From assembly GCA_021234155.1 (NCBI GenBank), contig JAJEKV010000017.1:19953937-20017936 (forward strand): a stretch of 64,000 nt of DNA, read 5' to 3'. Both the position numbers and the translations under genes were made by a program. Origin of the DNA: Isoetes taiwanensis (Eukaryota; Streptophyta; Lycopodiopsida; Isoetales; Isoetaceae). Positions 10,371-22,500 of the stretch are shown here, piece after piece (positions within the stretch are counted from its first letter, which is position 1; every line of letters starts with the position of its first letter). A model generated the notes under the pieces. The model was not told where the DNA came from. It saw only the letters and a list, made by a program, of their open reading frames with translations, and searched no databases.

Positions 10371-13300
10371 ATGCTCTTGATTATCCAATTTTAAAAACAA
10401 GAATCCATTTAACAATTGCTCCAGTATGTCATTCACAGTTTCTAGCTATGCCCAGCAACGCTGGGCACCTTAACTAGTTATAATATAAGAAGATGAATGT
10501 CACCCTTCCTTGGCAACATCTTGAATTTCATGTTAAAGTAACATATTATGTACAAGATTTGATTTAAAACGGACATGGACCACTTCTGGTTTGTACTTAG
10601 GCTTGCCATATTTTAAAGCAAGATAGCATTCTTTTTCAACTCATGATTGACGAAACATGTGATAGAAGTTTAAAATATAGTTTGTATCGTCTTAGTGCAA
10701 AACACACGATGAAATCTTCTTATTTTTTACTAAGAGTTCCTACTTTAGGTATAATAATAGTAACTTTAGCTTGTCTTTCATGATAGACTATAATTTTTAT
10801 GGGTTCAAGCTTCATTGGCAACATAGATCTCCAATTTGATGTTAAAAATAACATACTACTATATGTAAGATTTGAATATAAATGGGCATGGACCATTATG
10901 GTCCACAATTAACGAATTGGGTATAGAATTAAATTTCTCTAATTATGATTACCAATTTTATTTATTGTTCATTTGTCACTTATACAATGATATGGCAATT
11001 TTCTACCTTCTCTAACATAATTTTTGGAAGGGTGAGTGGAGATTCATATAGGTTCAATTTGCTTGTGCTTCAACTTTACCATTAAATAATGCAATTCTAG
11101 CAACCAACTAATTAAGATGAGGATGTTCTGGCTTCTTGAATGATCATAAGCCATGTGGACCAGCAATGGAAGGAAGGAAGGAAGGAAGGAAGAAAATGTT
11201 AACGTCCACGGAACCCAATCGGGTTATGGGAAACAGACATAGCAGTCTATCTTTATTTTTCATAGTTCTAGCTTTTTATATTTGTTTTTCATTCTTTTGC
11301 ATTGCTTCCACAACTTAAGAAGATAAAAAATACAAGTTTTGAGTTCACCATTCAATACATAGGTTTATGAAATCCATGGAACGCGTACTCTAACAGATAA
11401 CTTGGAATGAACACTAGAAAGTTTATGCTAAACCTCAAGATCAAGAGCATTGATTATTTTTAATGAATAGAGTAGCTCATGAGGTGCTTATATCCCGCAA
11501 TTGAAACTGAAATTGATTAACATGAGGGAGTTCTTAATTTTAAAAAGAAGGTGGACCGGTAATGATCTCAGGTAATACGAACCTTTCTTGATTTCTTGAA
11601 AACAAATGCTATGCTTTTTTTACGTGTTTGTTTTTGGGGTGATTCCATATCGTGGTAACCTTTCATAATGTGATTTTTTTGCGGATGACTTTGAATCATT
11701 TTACTCCTATATAGACATAAGTTATCATTCACTTGTAATTGAAAAAATAAAAGAAAATCAAAACCTCATCATCAAGGCTAATGGACATTTTTCTTAGATA
11801 AAGCAAGTTGTCTAATACTTATATTATGCTACATATTTCAAAATTTTGGGTCAAAATTCATTTTCCTACAAAAGTTAGAGATTTGATTTGGGAACAGCTT
11901 TCTGGAAACCAGTATTGGTTCACAGAAGACAAGTAGCAGTTTTAACCCTGTCATGTTCAAACAACCCTATCTCCCTTCTCAGACATCGAATTGAGGTGCA
12001 GTTTTTTGTGTCTTACTCTCTAACTCGTGTAGAAAAATACAAAAATAATGAAAAAAATCATAAAAATTGTCTTACTGAGACAGTTTTACTTTATCTAAAT
12101 ATGTAGCGAAACAGACTTGACCCCCTTAGGTTTACCTAAGTGTAACTCTCATGAATGGGGACCAATAGATTTTTAGGTATTTTTCCCATGCAACATGACT
12201 GCCATATATTAACATATAAGAAGGGTTTGACTGATTATTAAACCCCTGATTTTATGTGAATTTTAACGCAAACAGTGCAAATGCACCTTTTCTGGTACAT
12301 CATGTGACGACTCTAGTGTTAAGTAGTTTACTTCCAAATGTTGTTGAGCATGACGAAAAGGGATATTAAAACGTAATTGCGAACTTAAAGGCTAACATGT
12401 AATAAACAGATAAGAACTGTCTTAGGAGCTGAGAAGGATCAACTTCTTTCTGAGCATGTATGTACTTCCCCCACAACTCTCGTAGTTTTCTTACAGTTAT
12501 TTCCTTAAACGCCGCTCATAGCCTCTTGACTGGACTTCCAAACATTTCTTCGTGATCGTAACAAATCACTCAAGAGGAACCTCATGGAATGGCAAGAAAA
12601 GTTCAACTGTTCGAGTCATCAAGTATCTGCTCATCTACAGCAAAATGAGCAAGTCAGCATTAATCATGCAGGTAGAAATAAAGTGGAGGATCCACCAAAT
12701 GTGCCACCCAATATGCAAAATCCTGCAGCACTAACAGATAGACAAGATTCCTTAGACAGACAGCAGACTGGCCGCATCTTTCCAATCATAAACTGTGGTG
12801 TTCTGGATGACGGTCTCTAAGCCTATGGGGATAAAAACTATGAGACTTTTAACATGGGTCTTAAAGGGTCTACGGATCTGGAAGTGTACAATATAAAAAA
12901 CTGCTTTATACCAAAGGACAGGCTGCTAACAGCTGCACACAAAGAGATTCTCCTTATTGCACTATCCTTATTGTTTTTTTCTTATCATTGGATCCAAGCA
13001 TATTTCTATGAATAAGCCAAATGAAGGGCTATGCAGTTTCCACATCAGGCCCACGTATAAGCTTGCGCATCCCATACGACTATTATATACGTATATACAT
13101 ACATGGTATACTTCAATCTATACACATAAAAAATGCACGAACACTATTGCAATCACAAAAGACACATAAGAACAAAGGAGAGTGAAGAACAGATAAGAAG
13201 AACTTAGAGTCAAGAGGTGGAATTTACTGAGAATGTGACATAGCACAAACAGAAAGTACATGCTTGAACAACAAAGCTCAACAAACTAGGTTTCCAAATA

Positions 13301-13930
13301 TGGTCGAGGAAGAACTCCAACACAGGAGGCAGTCCTGGCTTATCTCCACCCGAACAAGATCCTGGCTTATCTTGTAGAGTCATGTCTATCCTGAGCCCCA
13401 TCGCCAGCAATAATCCCTGGGAACCATATCCATAGCTGGAAACCGAGTAGCTATAGCTAGAAATCGAGTATGTATCCAAACCCCAGGAAGCCAATCTTTA
13501 TGCAAAAATCAGCCACAATTCCAGACCACCCAAGCGAGGCAGAAGCTGCCTCATCGCTGACTTTGCCCTATAGTTGAAATACAATTCAAGAAGGCCTCAC
13601 AAAACCACAAAACTGAAACAACAGCCTCTGCCTGCATCGCCTGCATCTGGCTCATCGCCTCATCTCCTGCAACTGCATCGCCTCATCTGCCCTAGCTGCA
13701 CCGCCCACCATACTCGACTGCCACGAATTTGCAAAATTACCCAAAGGTAAAAAAAATTCTAACAAAACCCTAACCCCTATGTTTTGCCAAACCATTCACA
13801 AAATCATAGTAAGAGATAATTTGCCAACCTTATCAGATTAAAATACGTAACAAGCTATCAACCCAATTTCTCGAAATCTTAACTCCATTAGATGGTTGCT
13901 TTGGATGTTTGTAGATAAATCAAGGAGCGC
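10371..13930. other. AT-rich region without recognisable genes
   Basis: No ORF in this stretch shows a known domain. It contains a retroelement tail with a GGAA microsatellite at 11168-11250, listed separately. Around 13,630-13,700 CATCGCCT/TGCATC words are repeated. A short open frame at 12,584-12,820 (polar, Gln- and Asn-rich) and a minus-strand frame at 13,210-13,494 (Ser/Tyr-rich, then hydrophobic) have no splice or family support. Confidence 0.6.
11168..11250 (-). mobile_element. 3'-end fragment of a microsatellite-tailed non-LTR retrotransposon
   Basis: A (GGAA)n run at 11168-11192 directly adjoins TTAACGTCCACGGAACCC and then GGGTTATGGGA. The same junction with AACGTCCACGGAGAC occurs at 30,710 and 44,916, and inverted (GCGGACGTTAAA then TTCC repeats) at 37,678-37,714, beside RT-bearing copies. 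In element sense this is the 3' end running into a TTCC tail. The inner limit is uncertain; I see similarity only up to about 11,250, so the copy is extremely 5'-truncated. Confidence 0.6.
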
Positions 13931-13937
13931 CTTATAT

Positions 13938-14092
13938 ATCGGACGTTGTCATATTATAGCCACGGGCATATCCGTGGTATATCCGTGTCTTTGACATGTT
14001 ATAGCCACGCCAAGAAAAATTACATGGCATTTTTTTGGACTTAGCGAATTTTTTGCCATTTAAAGCTGGCTATAACATGTCCACGTCCGACA
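13938..14092. mobile_element. MITE-like element with about 26-bp terminal inverted repeats
   Basis: TCGGACGTTGTCATATTATA at the left and the inverse of TATAACATGTCCACGTCCGA at the right form imperfect inverted ends, both including TATAGCCA. They enclose about 100 bp with no coding sequence. A second inner copy of GACATGTTATAGCCACG at about 13,995 adds a partial direct repeat. Size and structure fit a non-autonomous DNA transposon. Target-site duplications were not resolved. Confidence 0.55.
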
Positions 14093-14808
14093 TTTACCGC
14101 AATGGATAAATCAATGGTTATTGGCTCAGATGAGCGTAAGAAGCAAAAAAGAAGCGCGTCAGCCGCATTTTCAGGCCAGAAAGTGGCCCAAGGGGCCTTT
14201 CCCTTAGGCTGGATTCACATGCAACCATCGTCGGAGAGGGGCCTGTTTTGCCCTGTGCTAATTGGCGATGGCAGGTGATGGTCTAAATAAAAGGGTAAGT
14301 CTTTTTATACGAAGGTGATGGCGCCTCCACTGCATGTGAACAGGCTCTTATACGGAGCCTCCCATGAAAGCGGCTCCGTTGGTACAGCTTGATTTTTTTT
14401 TTCAGAGTATCCGGCCTGTGCACCAAATAAGATTTATTTTTGGTATTTAGATTTATTTTTCGCACGTTTGCACAAACACAAGTTGACACTTTAAAGCAAT
14501 TTGAAGCTATCCACGTTGCCGCCAACTAAGACTTCTGTCCACGTTGAAAGCCTCATAGTCGTTAGATTTAATCTACGGTGGAAGAAAAACATGAAAATTC
14601 CAGCATGGCAGGATAGCGTTGGGAGTTATCCCCGGGGTTTGGAGTTGCCATTACGGCATTCTGGAAATCTAATTTGTATTACAGGATAAAGTAGGTTTGA
14701 AAGCCCAGCATTGCTTATTGCTATTATTTCAGAAGCTACATATTCCTTTGCTTGCTTTATGAATCGTTGTGCAGACAATTCCTAAGCTTTGGAGGGATTC
14801 TAGTTCCA

Positions 14809-15436
14809 CCGCATCGCATGTGCAAGAAGACAATGCTGGAAATTATGCAAAAGCATTCCCTCTGTATATGAATGCCTTGGCATATTTCAAAACCCACCTC
14901 AAATATAAAAAGAATCCCAAGATTAAAGAGGCTATCACACAGAAATTCACTGAGTATCTGTGGGCAGGCTGAGGAGATCAGGGCAGTGTTAGAGGAAGGG
15001 GGAACTACAGGCCCTACTTCTAATGGTGATGCAGCTGTAGCAACTAAGCCAAAGTCAAAGACAAAGACTCTGAGCAAGCTAAACTCAGGTCTGGCCTCAG
15101 TGCAGATATAATCCGAGAGAAGCCTAACGTTAGGTGGTCAGAAGTTGTTGGACTGGAAATCGCAAAGGAAGCTTTACAAGAGGCAGTCATATTACCTGTG
15201 AAATTCCCCCAGCTTTTTACAGGTGAGTCTTGATGCATATTAATTGCAATTGGGATCACGGTCCTTTTATAAAAGACAAAAAAATTCCGTTGATGGGTGT
15301 TCTAACTTACCAGCATTATAGTTGATGCAGGGAAAAGCAAACCTTGGAGGGCCTTTTTGTTGTATGGACCACTTGGGACAGGGAAATCCTACCTTGCAAA
15401 AGCAGTGGCCACGGAAGCAGATTCAACATTTTTCAG
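14809..15436 (+). pseudogene. VPS4: VPS4/SKD1-type AAA ATPase fragment (N-terminal MIT region to Walker A)
   Basis: VPS4 is the AAA ATPase that disassembles ESCRT-III on endosomal membranes. Segments in the right order match plant VPS4: the MIT-domain helix (DNAGNYAKAFPLYMNALAYF...NPKIKEAITQKFTEYL), the linker ([27 protein letters not shown]), [15 protein letters not shown] and [17 protein letters not shown]. An intron (GT at 15223, AG at 15330) keeps the frame into [30 protein letters not shown], ending at a second donor at 15437. Walker A reads GPLGTGKS, with Leu replacing the usual second Pro. Two frameshifts (about 14,970 and 15,070) break the frame. The rest of the ATPase domain is absent, and an L1-type LINE follows. 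Retention of the intron shows a genomic rather than reverse-transcribed copy. Confidence 0.9.
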
Positions 15437-15958
15437 GTACTTGAGTTTGCCTTTATGGCATTTTGCAGACGTGCAGGATTTGTGAAGGGATTCTAAATGA
15501 GTTTGGTAGTTTAAAATAAACCAAAAAAGGCTGTAGATCACTATAAACACAAGTTATCATAAAGTTGAGAAAACATGTACATAACATAGCCAATTCAGCA
15601 GTCTGGACTAAAACTGTTAACATAGCCTTTTACAACTGCGGCCTTGGAGTCATGATCATTTCATTATTACATTCAGGATCCATTCCCTAAACCACTTTAT
15701 TATTAGAAACTGATGACATACTATTTTGTGCTTTCACATTAGTTTGATGGCTAGATAGCAGCAGAAATAGGTTGAAAGGTTATAAGAGCAATTACATATG
15801 GAAAGTGATCCACGAACGACATTGAATTTTGGGCTTTGGAAGTTGGGTTTGCAGAAGCTTTGGGGGTGAATTTTTTGTTTCCAAGATAATCTACAATATA
15901 GGTGAGTAAACTATAGGACACGGTCCATATTTTAAGGCAGAAAGAAATTATTTGCCCA

Positions 15959-16794
15959 TTGAGGATCACAACATGGAATCTGAGAGGAATCAAAGGTCCT
16001 CCCAAAAGAAAAAGAGCTTTAATTGCTTTAAGGGTTATGAAATCAGATATTATTTTGTTACAGGAGCATAGATTACCTGAATTTGAATCATCAAATTGGG
16101 GAAGTGGATCATACCAAATGGGAACTCTGTATGGGCTCCAGCCGATGGAACAAAAGGAGGGATCTGTATGGTATGGAAAGGATTTGACTGTGTGGAGAGA
16201 TATAAGCATAGCAGTGGCAGATGAACTGTGGCAGTCTTGGAAAAGGGAAAGAATATCATTGGAATAATTAATGTATATGCTTCAACACATCCAGCTGAAA
16301 GAGAGGAACAATGGAAGCAAATAGATACCTGGATCCAAGCTCATCACATTAAAAACTGGCTCATGGCAGGTGACTTTAACAACACCCCAGTCTGGGATCC
16401 AAAACTGGGGAAACAAATGAATATGTCCAAGGGGGAAAGATTGGCATGGGACAAGCTGATGACAAACTTCATTTATATCCCCCCTTCTTCCTCTTATCAG
16501 TATTCTTGGAGCAATAAAAGGAAAGGGGACCAAAGGACATACTGCCTTCTTGATAGATTCTATTTGTGCAATGAAGACCTGCAGGATTGGGACAATCTAA
16601 TCACCTCATGTGATGTGGGAAATTCTATTTTTGATCATTACCCTCAATTCTTGGGAAACATGGCACCCTCACAGAAGTGGGGCTTAAATACTTCATTTAA
16701 GTTCAACACAGGGATGCTATATAACAAACAATTCTGTGAGGAATTCATAGAATTCTATAATCAGCTCCCCAGGGTCCCCCTCACAGAATCATGA
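15959..16794 (+). pseudogene. LINE ORF2 endonuclease domain
   Basis: The start RITTWNLRGIKGPPKR, then DIILLQEHRLPE, INVYAST, WLMAGDFNN, LLDRFYL and DHYP follow the order of the apurinic/apyrimidinic endonuclease family that nicks target DNA for retrotransposition. The Glu of LQEH and the Asp/Asn of GDFNN are present. A frameshift lies between 16,228 and 16,267, joining two overlapping frames. Sequence stays coding-like to the stop at about 16,794, after which stops accumulate until 17,170. Confidence 0.88.
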
Positions 16795-17169
16795 ATTCCT
16801 TTGTCCAAAAGCTGAAAAAGATTAAATCTTGGATCAAAGAATGGGGAAAAGAATGGAGTCTAAAGAAAAAGAAAGAAAAATAGGAGGTGTATGAGGCCAT
16901 GAGGGAAATCAGGAGACAATTGGAGATTAAGGTTAAAAAAAATAGAAGAAGCAGAGGCAAAGAGTTTGGCAGTTAGAAGTAAATGCAAATACATTAATGA
17001 AATGGATGATGTAGGGTCTGCTTTTTTTCTCCAGAACTGCCAAAAATAGAATCCTGAACAATGGAATTGTACAAGTTGCTGATGAGAATGGGAAATCCCT
17101 AACCACACACAAAGAGATATACAGGATTTCTTCCATAAGGAACAACAAAATCTGTTCTCCAAGTATGAG

Positions 17170-18611
17170 GTGGATGGAAAGGTGATTGATGAATTCTTTA
17201 CAGAAATTCCTAAAAGGCCAGAAATAGAGAATAAAGATTTACTGGAAATACCTAGGGAAAAGGAAATTAAAGAGACATTTCAATCTATGGCACATGATAA
17301 GAGTCCAGGGCCAGATGGATTTCAGCCTGAGTTTTATTTAGAATTCTGGAAGATCATGAAAGATGACATTATTACCTTCATCCAGGGAGCGTGGCAAGCT
17401 AGATATTTACACCCAGCAGTCAATGCTGGGCAAATCACTCTCATACCTAAAGTGAGCTGCCCAGTGAATATTGGGGATTGGAGGCCAATTTCCCTTACTA
17501 ACACCACCTATAAGGTGTTAGCTAAGATCCTTGCAAATAGACTGAAGCCGAGCTTAATCAAAGTTATTAACCCTTGTCAGTCAGCCTTTGTTCCCCAAAG
17601 GAACATTTTGGATAACTACATTGGAGCCGCTGAGGGGTTACATTGGAACAAGTTATCCAAAGAGGATTGTATGCTCCTCAAACTAGATTTTAGAAGAGCA
17701 TATGACACAATCAGCTGGCAATTCTTGGAAAAAGCAATGGCCCACCTTGAGTTTTCTGAAATGGTATATCAGAAAGTGTTTGGATTTAACACAACAGCAA
17801 CTTCAGCTCTGATAATCAATGGATCACCCTCGGATCAGTTTCCTTGTAGAAGAGGAGTAAGGCAAGGCTGCCCTCTAGCCCCTTACTTATTCTTGATTGT
17901 GGCAGAAGTGTTGACAAAATTGGTGATGCACATGCATGCAAAAGGGGATATCCAGTGTCTGCAATTACCTAGCTTTTCCATTATGCAATACGCTGATGAT
18001 ACTTTTGTTTTTTTTTTTTGAAGAAGGATGAGAAGAGTCTTCTAAAATTCCTATCTGCCATGGAGAGGTTTGGCAAAATATCAGGTGTGGCTTTGAATAG
18101 GAGCAAATGTGCCTCAATTGTGGATTCTCAAGAAAGATCTCTGCAAGGAATAAAAATCTTGAATAGGGAGGCTGCAACAGTAATTTTAGGAATTCCTCTG
18201 GCCTTAAATTCTTCAATTAAAGGACTGTGGGAGTAAATTGTGACAAGAATTAAAAGGAAACTTGGATCATACTCCTCCTCACTATCTCTGGCCGGCAGAA
18301 TCCAGATAGCAAATGCAGTAATTGGGAGCACTCATGTCTACCTTTCCTCAGCAATTATAGGAGATAGAGCCTCATATGCTAAGATTGAAGCAGCTTTTAG
18401 GAAGTTCATTTGGCAGGGTACACACAAAGTAGCATGGGATGATCTGATCAAATCAAGAAAAGAAGGGGGGGCTGGGATGCAAGGATCTATTTGTTCAAGC
18501 ACAAGCATTAGCAGCAAAAATGATATGGAGAGCCATTCAAAATATTTCACCATCCCCAGCTCAAAAACTGATCAGATATTGGGTACAACATTCCTACCCG
18601 GTTGGAAGTAA
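17170..18611 (+). pseudogene. LINE ORF2 reverse-transcriptase domain
   Basis: Sequence typical of non-LTR reverse transcriptases is continuous to about 18,020: SPGPDGFQPEFY, WRPISLTNTTYKVLAKILANRL, QSAFVPQRNI, LDFRRAYDTISW, RRGVRQGCPLAPYLFLIVAE and MQYADDTFVF, with the active-site YADD at about 17,990. A run of T causes a frameshift at about 18,010-18,020. The thumb region continues in other frames at 18,018-18,236 and 18,240-18,611, separated by a TAA. Confidence 0.93.
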
Positions 18612-18758
18612 CAGCATGAAGCATCAATTACCAGATTCTGCATATTTCCAATTTACTCTTGCCCAAATACTTCTAATATCCTTAGACGAATGTTTGAGGC
18701 CTGGAATTTAGCCTCCCCCTGCTATAGACCTTAGAGTATTGATGTTAAATCCAAAGAG

Positions 18759-19350
18759 GTGAATTTCTTTTGGCATCCAGTTATGCTTGATAGTGTAAAT
18801 GAGTGTTTGGCATGTAAACATCCTCAGAAATACATGCAGTGGCATCAGGCAGGCATTAGACAGATTGGTGACCTTAAAGATGATGTGTATGGATGGAAAT
18901 CTTGGACTGAAATAGCCAAAGTAACTAAAGGATCAAATCTGGACAGGAAGATTTATAATACAGTAATGGGTAAAGTCAAGCATTTTGAGGAACTGGCCAG
19001 TAGTTGCAGTCAATGGAGTTTGAAAGGTAAAGAGATATATTCAGTGAAAGAAATATATAAGGCCCTAATTAACCATAAAGATTCAAGAGCTACTTTTCTG
19101 TGGAACTGCAGTGAGACAGATTTAGCAGCAGTATGTAAAAAAGGGTGGAAAAGTTACACTGCCAACAAGATAAAAACTTTCAGCTGGCTTATCATCCACC
19201 AAAGGATTAATGACTAATTGGAAAAGATCTAAATTTGATCCCTCTATCTCAAGATGTGTCCTATGGGGTGTGGCGAGGCAGAAACTTCCAACCATGTCTT
19301 CCAATGCAGGGCTATTACAGAATTCTGGAACTGGGCTACTCTGATTAATA
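18759..19350 (+). pseudogene. LINE ORF2 C-terminal region with zf-RVT-like zinc-binding motif
   Basis: After an open frame at 18,759-19,217, a shifted frame at about 19,250-19,345 reads MCPMGCGEAETSNHVFQC followed by TEFWNW. This is the Cys-Cys-His-Cys pattern of the zinc-binding region found at the end of plant LINE ORF2 proteins. The rest of the tail to about 19,785 is open but weakly conserved. Confidence 0.8.
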
Positions 19351-19996
19351 AAGGAACAATTGGTGAAGGTGGCCTCATAGAATTCTTACGGATAATAGAA
19401 TATTGAGCACAACAAGATCACTTGGCTGTTGGGCAGTTTGGAAACATAGAAACAGAGTTGCTATTCAAGACAAAAATCCTAACATTAGGACTCGAATCTT
19501 CCAAGGATTGAAGAAGAAGACATTTTCACACAGCTAAAACAGGAAATGATCCATGCATCTGCATTAAACAAGATTCTCAAAACATCTAAAGCCTGGAGTC
19601 ACAATAATCTGCGGCCTTTTTTCATGAATCTATATCATAAATGGCAGCAAAAAAGGGAAGCCCATGTCCTTTTGCTTCTGGACTTCACAAATTACCCGGT
19701 GGCTAAGCTCGACATGTTACTGAATATGTTTGGCAGGAATAGAGTATTGGATCTGACCATGCAAGACTTGATTGATGCACAGTAGGAGCAAAGTAAACAG
19801 ATTTTGAGCTACTCATAAGTCTGAGTACTTGATTTTGCAAGATGAACTATGTAACAGGCTTGTATCTACTTTTGTTCACATTTCCTATCATAAGGAATGT
19901 GTATATGACACTATGCTTAATAGTATACTACTGATAGTATACTTTATGATTATGTAAGTTATAAGTATGAATATAAAAACCACCTTACCTCCAAAA

Positions 19997-21291
19997 AAAA
20001 AAAAAAATTAAAATTCTAGTAGATCTGATTGCAAAATCTTACAACCAACATCAGGGCCAGAGGACTAGTGGTTTGCATGGATGTATCAAGGTGATGCCTT
20101 CAAGTCAGTTGATGCAGTGTTAGTGTGAAATGAAAGACAATTAGAAGATTGAATTGACTATCCCAATGGCAGGAAAATGAAATTGGTGCAGAGATATAGG
20201 TTAACGTTGCCTTCCATCTTTGATTTATTAGCCGATCTTTGCTTTATTTGTGTTTTGCTCTTGTGCCCAATGGCCAACACTAGATTGCTTGGTGCTCTCG
20301 ATTACTAATCAATAGAGATAATTACAAAAACTCTAATAAGAGGTCATAGAACTGTTTTAATGATTGTGGCTGCTAGACATCAAGGTTGTGCCGCAACTTA
20401 GCAAGTTGGTATGTTCGGCATGCAAATTTTGCACCAACAGATGCTCTCTAATTACATAGGCTATTTCTGTATATTCTCAGCGCAACATATTTGGCGCTTT
20501 AAACACTATTTATAGATTGCAAATAATGCAAGCTATAAGGAGGTTACAAGTTATACAGTAGAAAATCTGTTATTACCAATTGGTTATATGAAACATAATT
20601 TATCTTTGAAGACCCTTGAAGCTTCATTGCATTATCCACATTAGTTTATCCAACAATTTCCAGAGCAAAGCATGTTGGCTACTCCATAAAAATAAGCTCT
20701 TGCAGATCCCTGTCAATAAAGCACTCATAAGATCCATTTATAATCTGCCAAACCAGTGTTTTCAATCATTTTCAAAATTACTGAAAGATAACGTGCACAA
20801 AAGCTCTTTGGCAAGCTTCCAATTAGAGAAGTTATCAGTTCTGCTAACAGACGCAATTTGAAGGTATTTCTCCCAATGTTACAGATTTGTTATGTTTTAA
20901 AAGGTTGTGGCAATATGGCAGGCATTTATAAGATTCTAGAAGTACTTCATTAATAACGTTAGTTCATCTAGTTGTAGAGGTAAAGCACCTTCTTCTAGGA
21001 ATGGGTATGCGCATGAAAGGGTGTCTTGTATTTCTTGGAAATTGATGTAAAAAAATACACTAGCTTAAAGTGAATTTAAGGTAAAATTTGAATTTTACAT
21101 GGGCTGCCTATCATTAATGCTTTTGGTCCACGTGAGATTCTTTGCAATTATTTTTGGCAACCCACGAATTTAGGGGCACGTTTTGAGTTTTGAACTCCCT
21201 CCATAGGATTGAAGCTACCGGATTGAAACCCCTTTCTCATTGGAACCAAGAATAGGATCCCCATTTCTATGTCTGTTTGATCGATCTTGGA
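19997..21291. other. Region without recognisable genes
   Basis: Between the LINE A-tail and the transposase-like gene I see no coding segment with a known domain. The AATTTAGGGGCACGTTTT sequence at about 21,170 faintly resembles the inverse of a motif at about 30,510 and is discussed as a possible element end. Confidence 0.5.
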
Positions 21292-22017
21292 ATGTATGAA
21301 GCTATGGAAGAATCAAATTCACCAGCAACAACAGATTCGGATCTTGTTCTTGAGGAGGACTTACCATCAGATTCGAATTTTGCTATTGAGGAGGACTCTA
21401 CATGCATTTCTTCTGGGGACAACCAATCTTCATCAAAAAGATGCAAGAGAGAGGCCGGATATGGGACAAAACAGATTAGAAGAAGGGTGAATGATTCTGT
21501 GAATCACATACTAAATCAAGTTTCTAGATTGAATCCAAAACAGAAAAAAACTTTTGCTGGAAAATTGCTCCAGGATAGTAGATTGGACTTTTTATTTGGC
21601 CCTGTTGTTGGAAGGCCTAAAGAGGCTATTGTGAAAAGAGATTTATTTGAAAACCTTAAGGATGGCCTCCAAGAAGTGAAACGTGCTAATAGCAATGACA
21701 AGCTTGCTGCCAAACACAGTGTTCTTTCCATGGTAGTTGGAAAGGAAGGAGTATTACAGCAGACCACACTGGCAGCCAAAATCCTCAAATTGCATCCTAG
21801 AAATATGAAGCTAGCAGCAGAAAGGAGGAAAAAAATGTCACTGTGTGGAGCAAATCTGTGGGCATTAGCAGGACGAAAGCCAAGAAAAAATGCCATAGAT
21901 CAGGCTATGAAGGACAGAGTTGTTCAGTTCTGGTTAGATAATACAAAAGTATCACCAAAGGTAAGAGATGTTATGAAGAAGAGGACTGAACCAATTCAGT
22001 ATATCGACATTACACAG
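21292..22017 (+). pseudogene. Transposase-like gene, N-terminal exon
   Basis: The first ATG in frame is at 21,292. The start is acidic and disordered (Glu/Asp/Ser-rich), followed by a basic SSKRCKREAG-like stretch that could be a nuclear localisation signal. A long helical region follows (VNHILNQVSRLNPKQKK...DFLFGPVVGRPKEAI). The exon ends at CAG with a GT donor at 22,018, just after YIDITQ. Another possible donor, GTAAGAG, lies at 21,961. The matching acceptor is at 22,500, and the protein continues in the Cys-rich and DDE-like exons. The helical region may bind DNA, but I recognise no named domain. Confidence 0.6.
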
Positions 22018-22500
22018 GTACATGCTAGTATTTTAGGGTCATGGAGGAGTCACATAGTTTTTTGAATTTTCGATCTGAACATCAAATGTACTTTAGCTAG
22101 GAATGTATGTAGTCATGTAGATGTTTTCTACATTTTTTGCAGGTGACAGTAGTCTTTTCTGTACAAGCATGTTCCACATCATGCATCAAGAAATGTTATT
22201 CAGTTTTTCTTGTAGAAGTTATATTGACATGCTTTACATTAAATCCAACATGAAGGTATACTTGAAGCTAACTGTAGAGATGTGCTATAGATGTAAGAAA
22301 ATAAAACTGAAGGAAGCTACTGTAGGAATGTAGTAGATGTCAAGAAAATATGTGAATGCTTTTCATAGAGTAGCTATTATGTAAGGATGTGGGGTTTTGA
22401 GGAAGAAAGTACTTAGATGTAAGAATGTGGAAGATACATTAAAAACATATAGAATGTACATTCTAATATTTTGCAAGATTCTGACAGTGTACTTTTGCAG

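Larger units (their letters stand above)
15951..19996 (+). mobile_element. L1-type LINE, ORF2 nearly complete but mutated, with A-tail
   Basis: An apurinic endonuclease, reverse transcriptase and C-terminal zinc-binding region follow one another on the plus strand and end in an A-run at about 19,990-19,995, the classic L1 layout in plants. No ORF1 (RNA-binding protein) is evident before the endonuclease, so the copy is 5'-truncated just upstream of ORF2. Frameshifts and stops throughout show it is inactive. Target-site duplications could not be identified with confidence. Confidence 0.92.

Noticed and set aside
8224-10436. Very long minus-strand ORFs (up to 554 codons) rich in Phe, Ser, Pro and Leu
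   Set aside because: They lie wholly in the pyrimidine strand of the purine tract. Stop codons need purines, so long open frames are expected by chance; composition is non-protein and no start context or domain exists.
12957-13494. Short ORFs and Tyr/Ser-rich minus-strand frame
   Set aside because: No splice, promoter or domain evidence; short repeats (GAGTAGCTATAGCT-like words) explain the Tyr/Ser bias.
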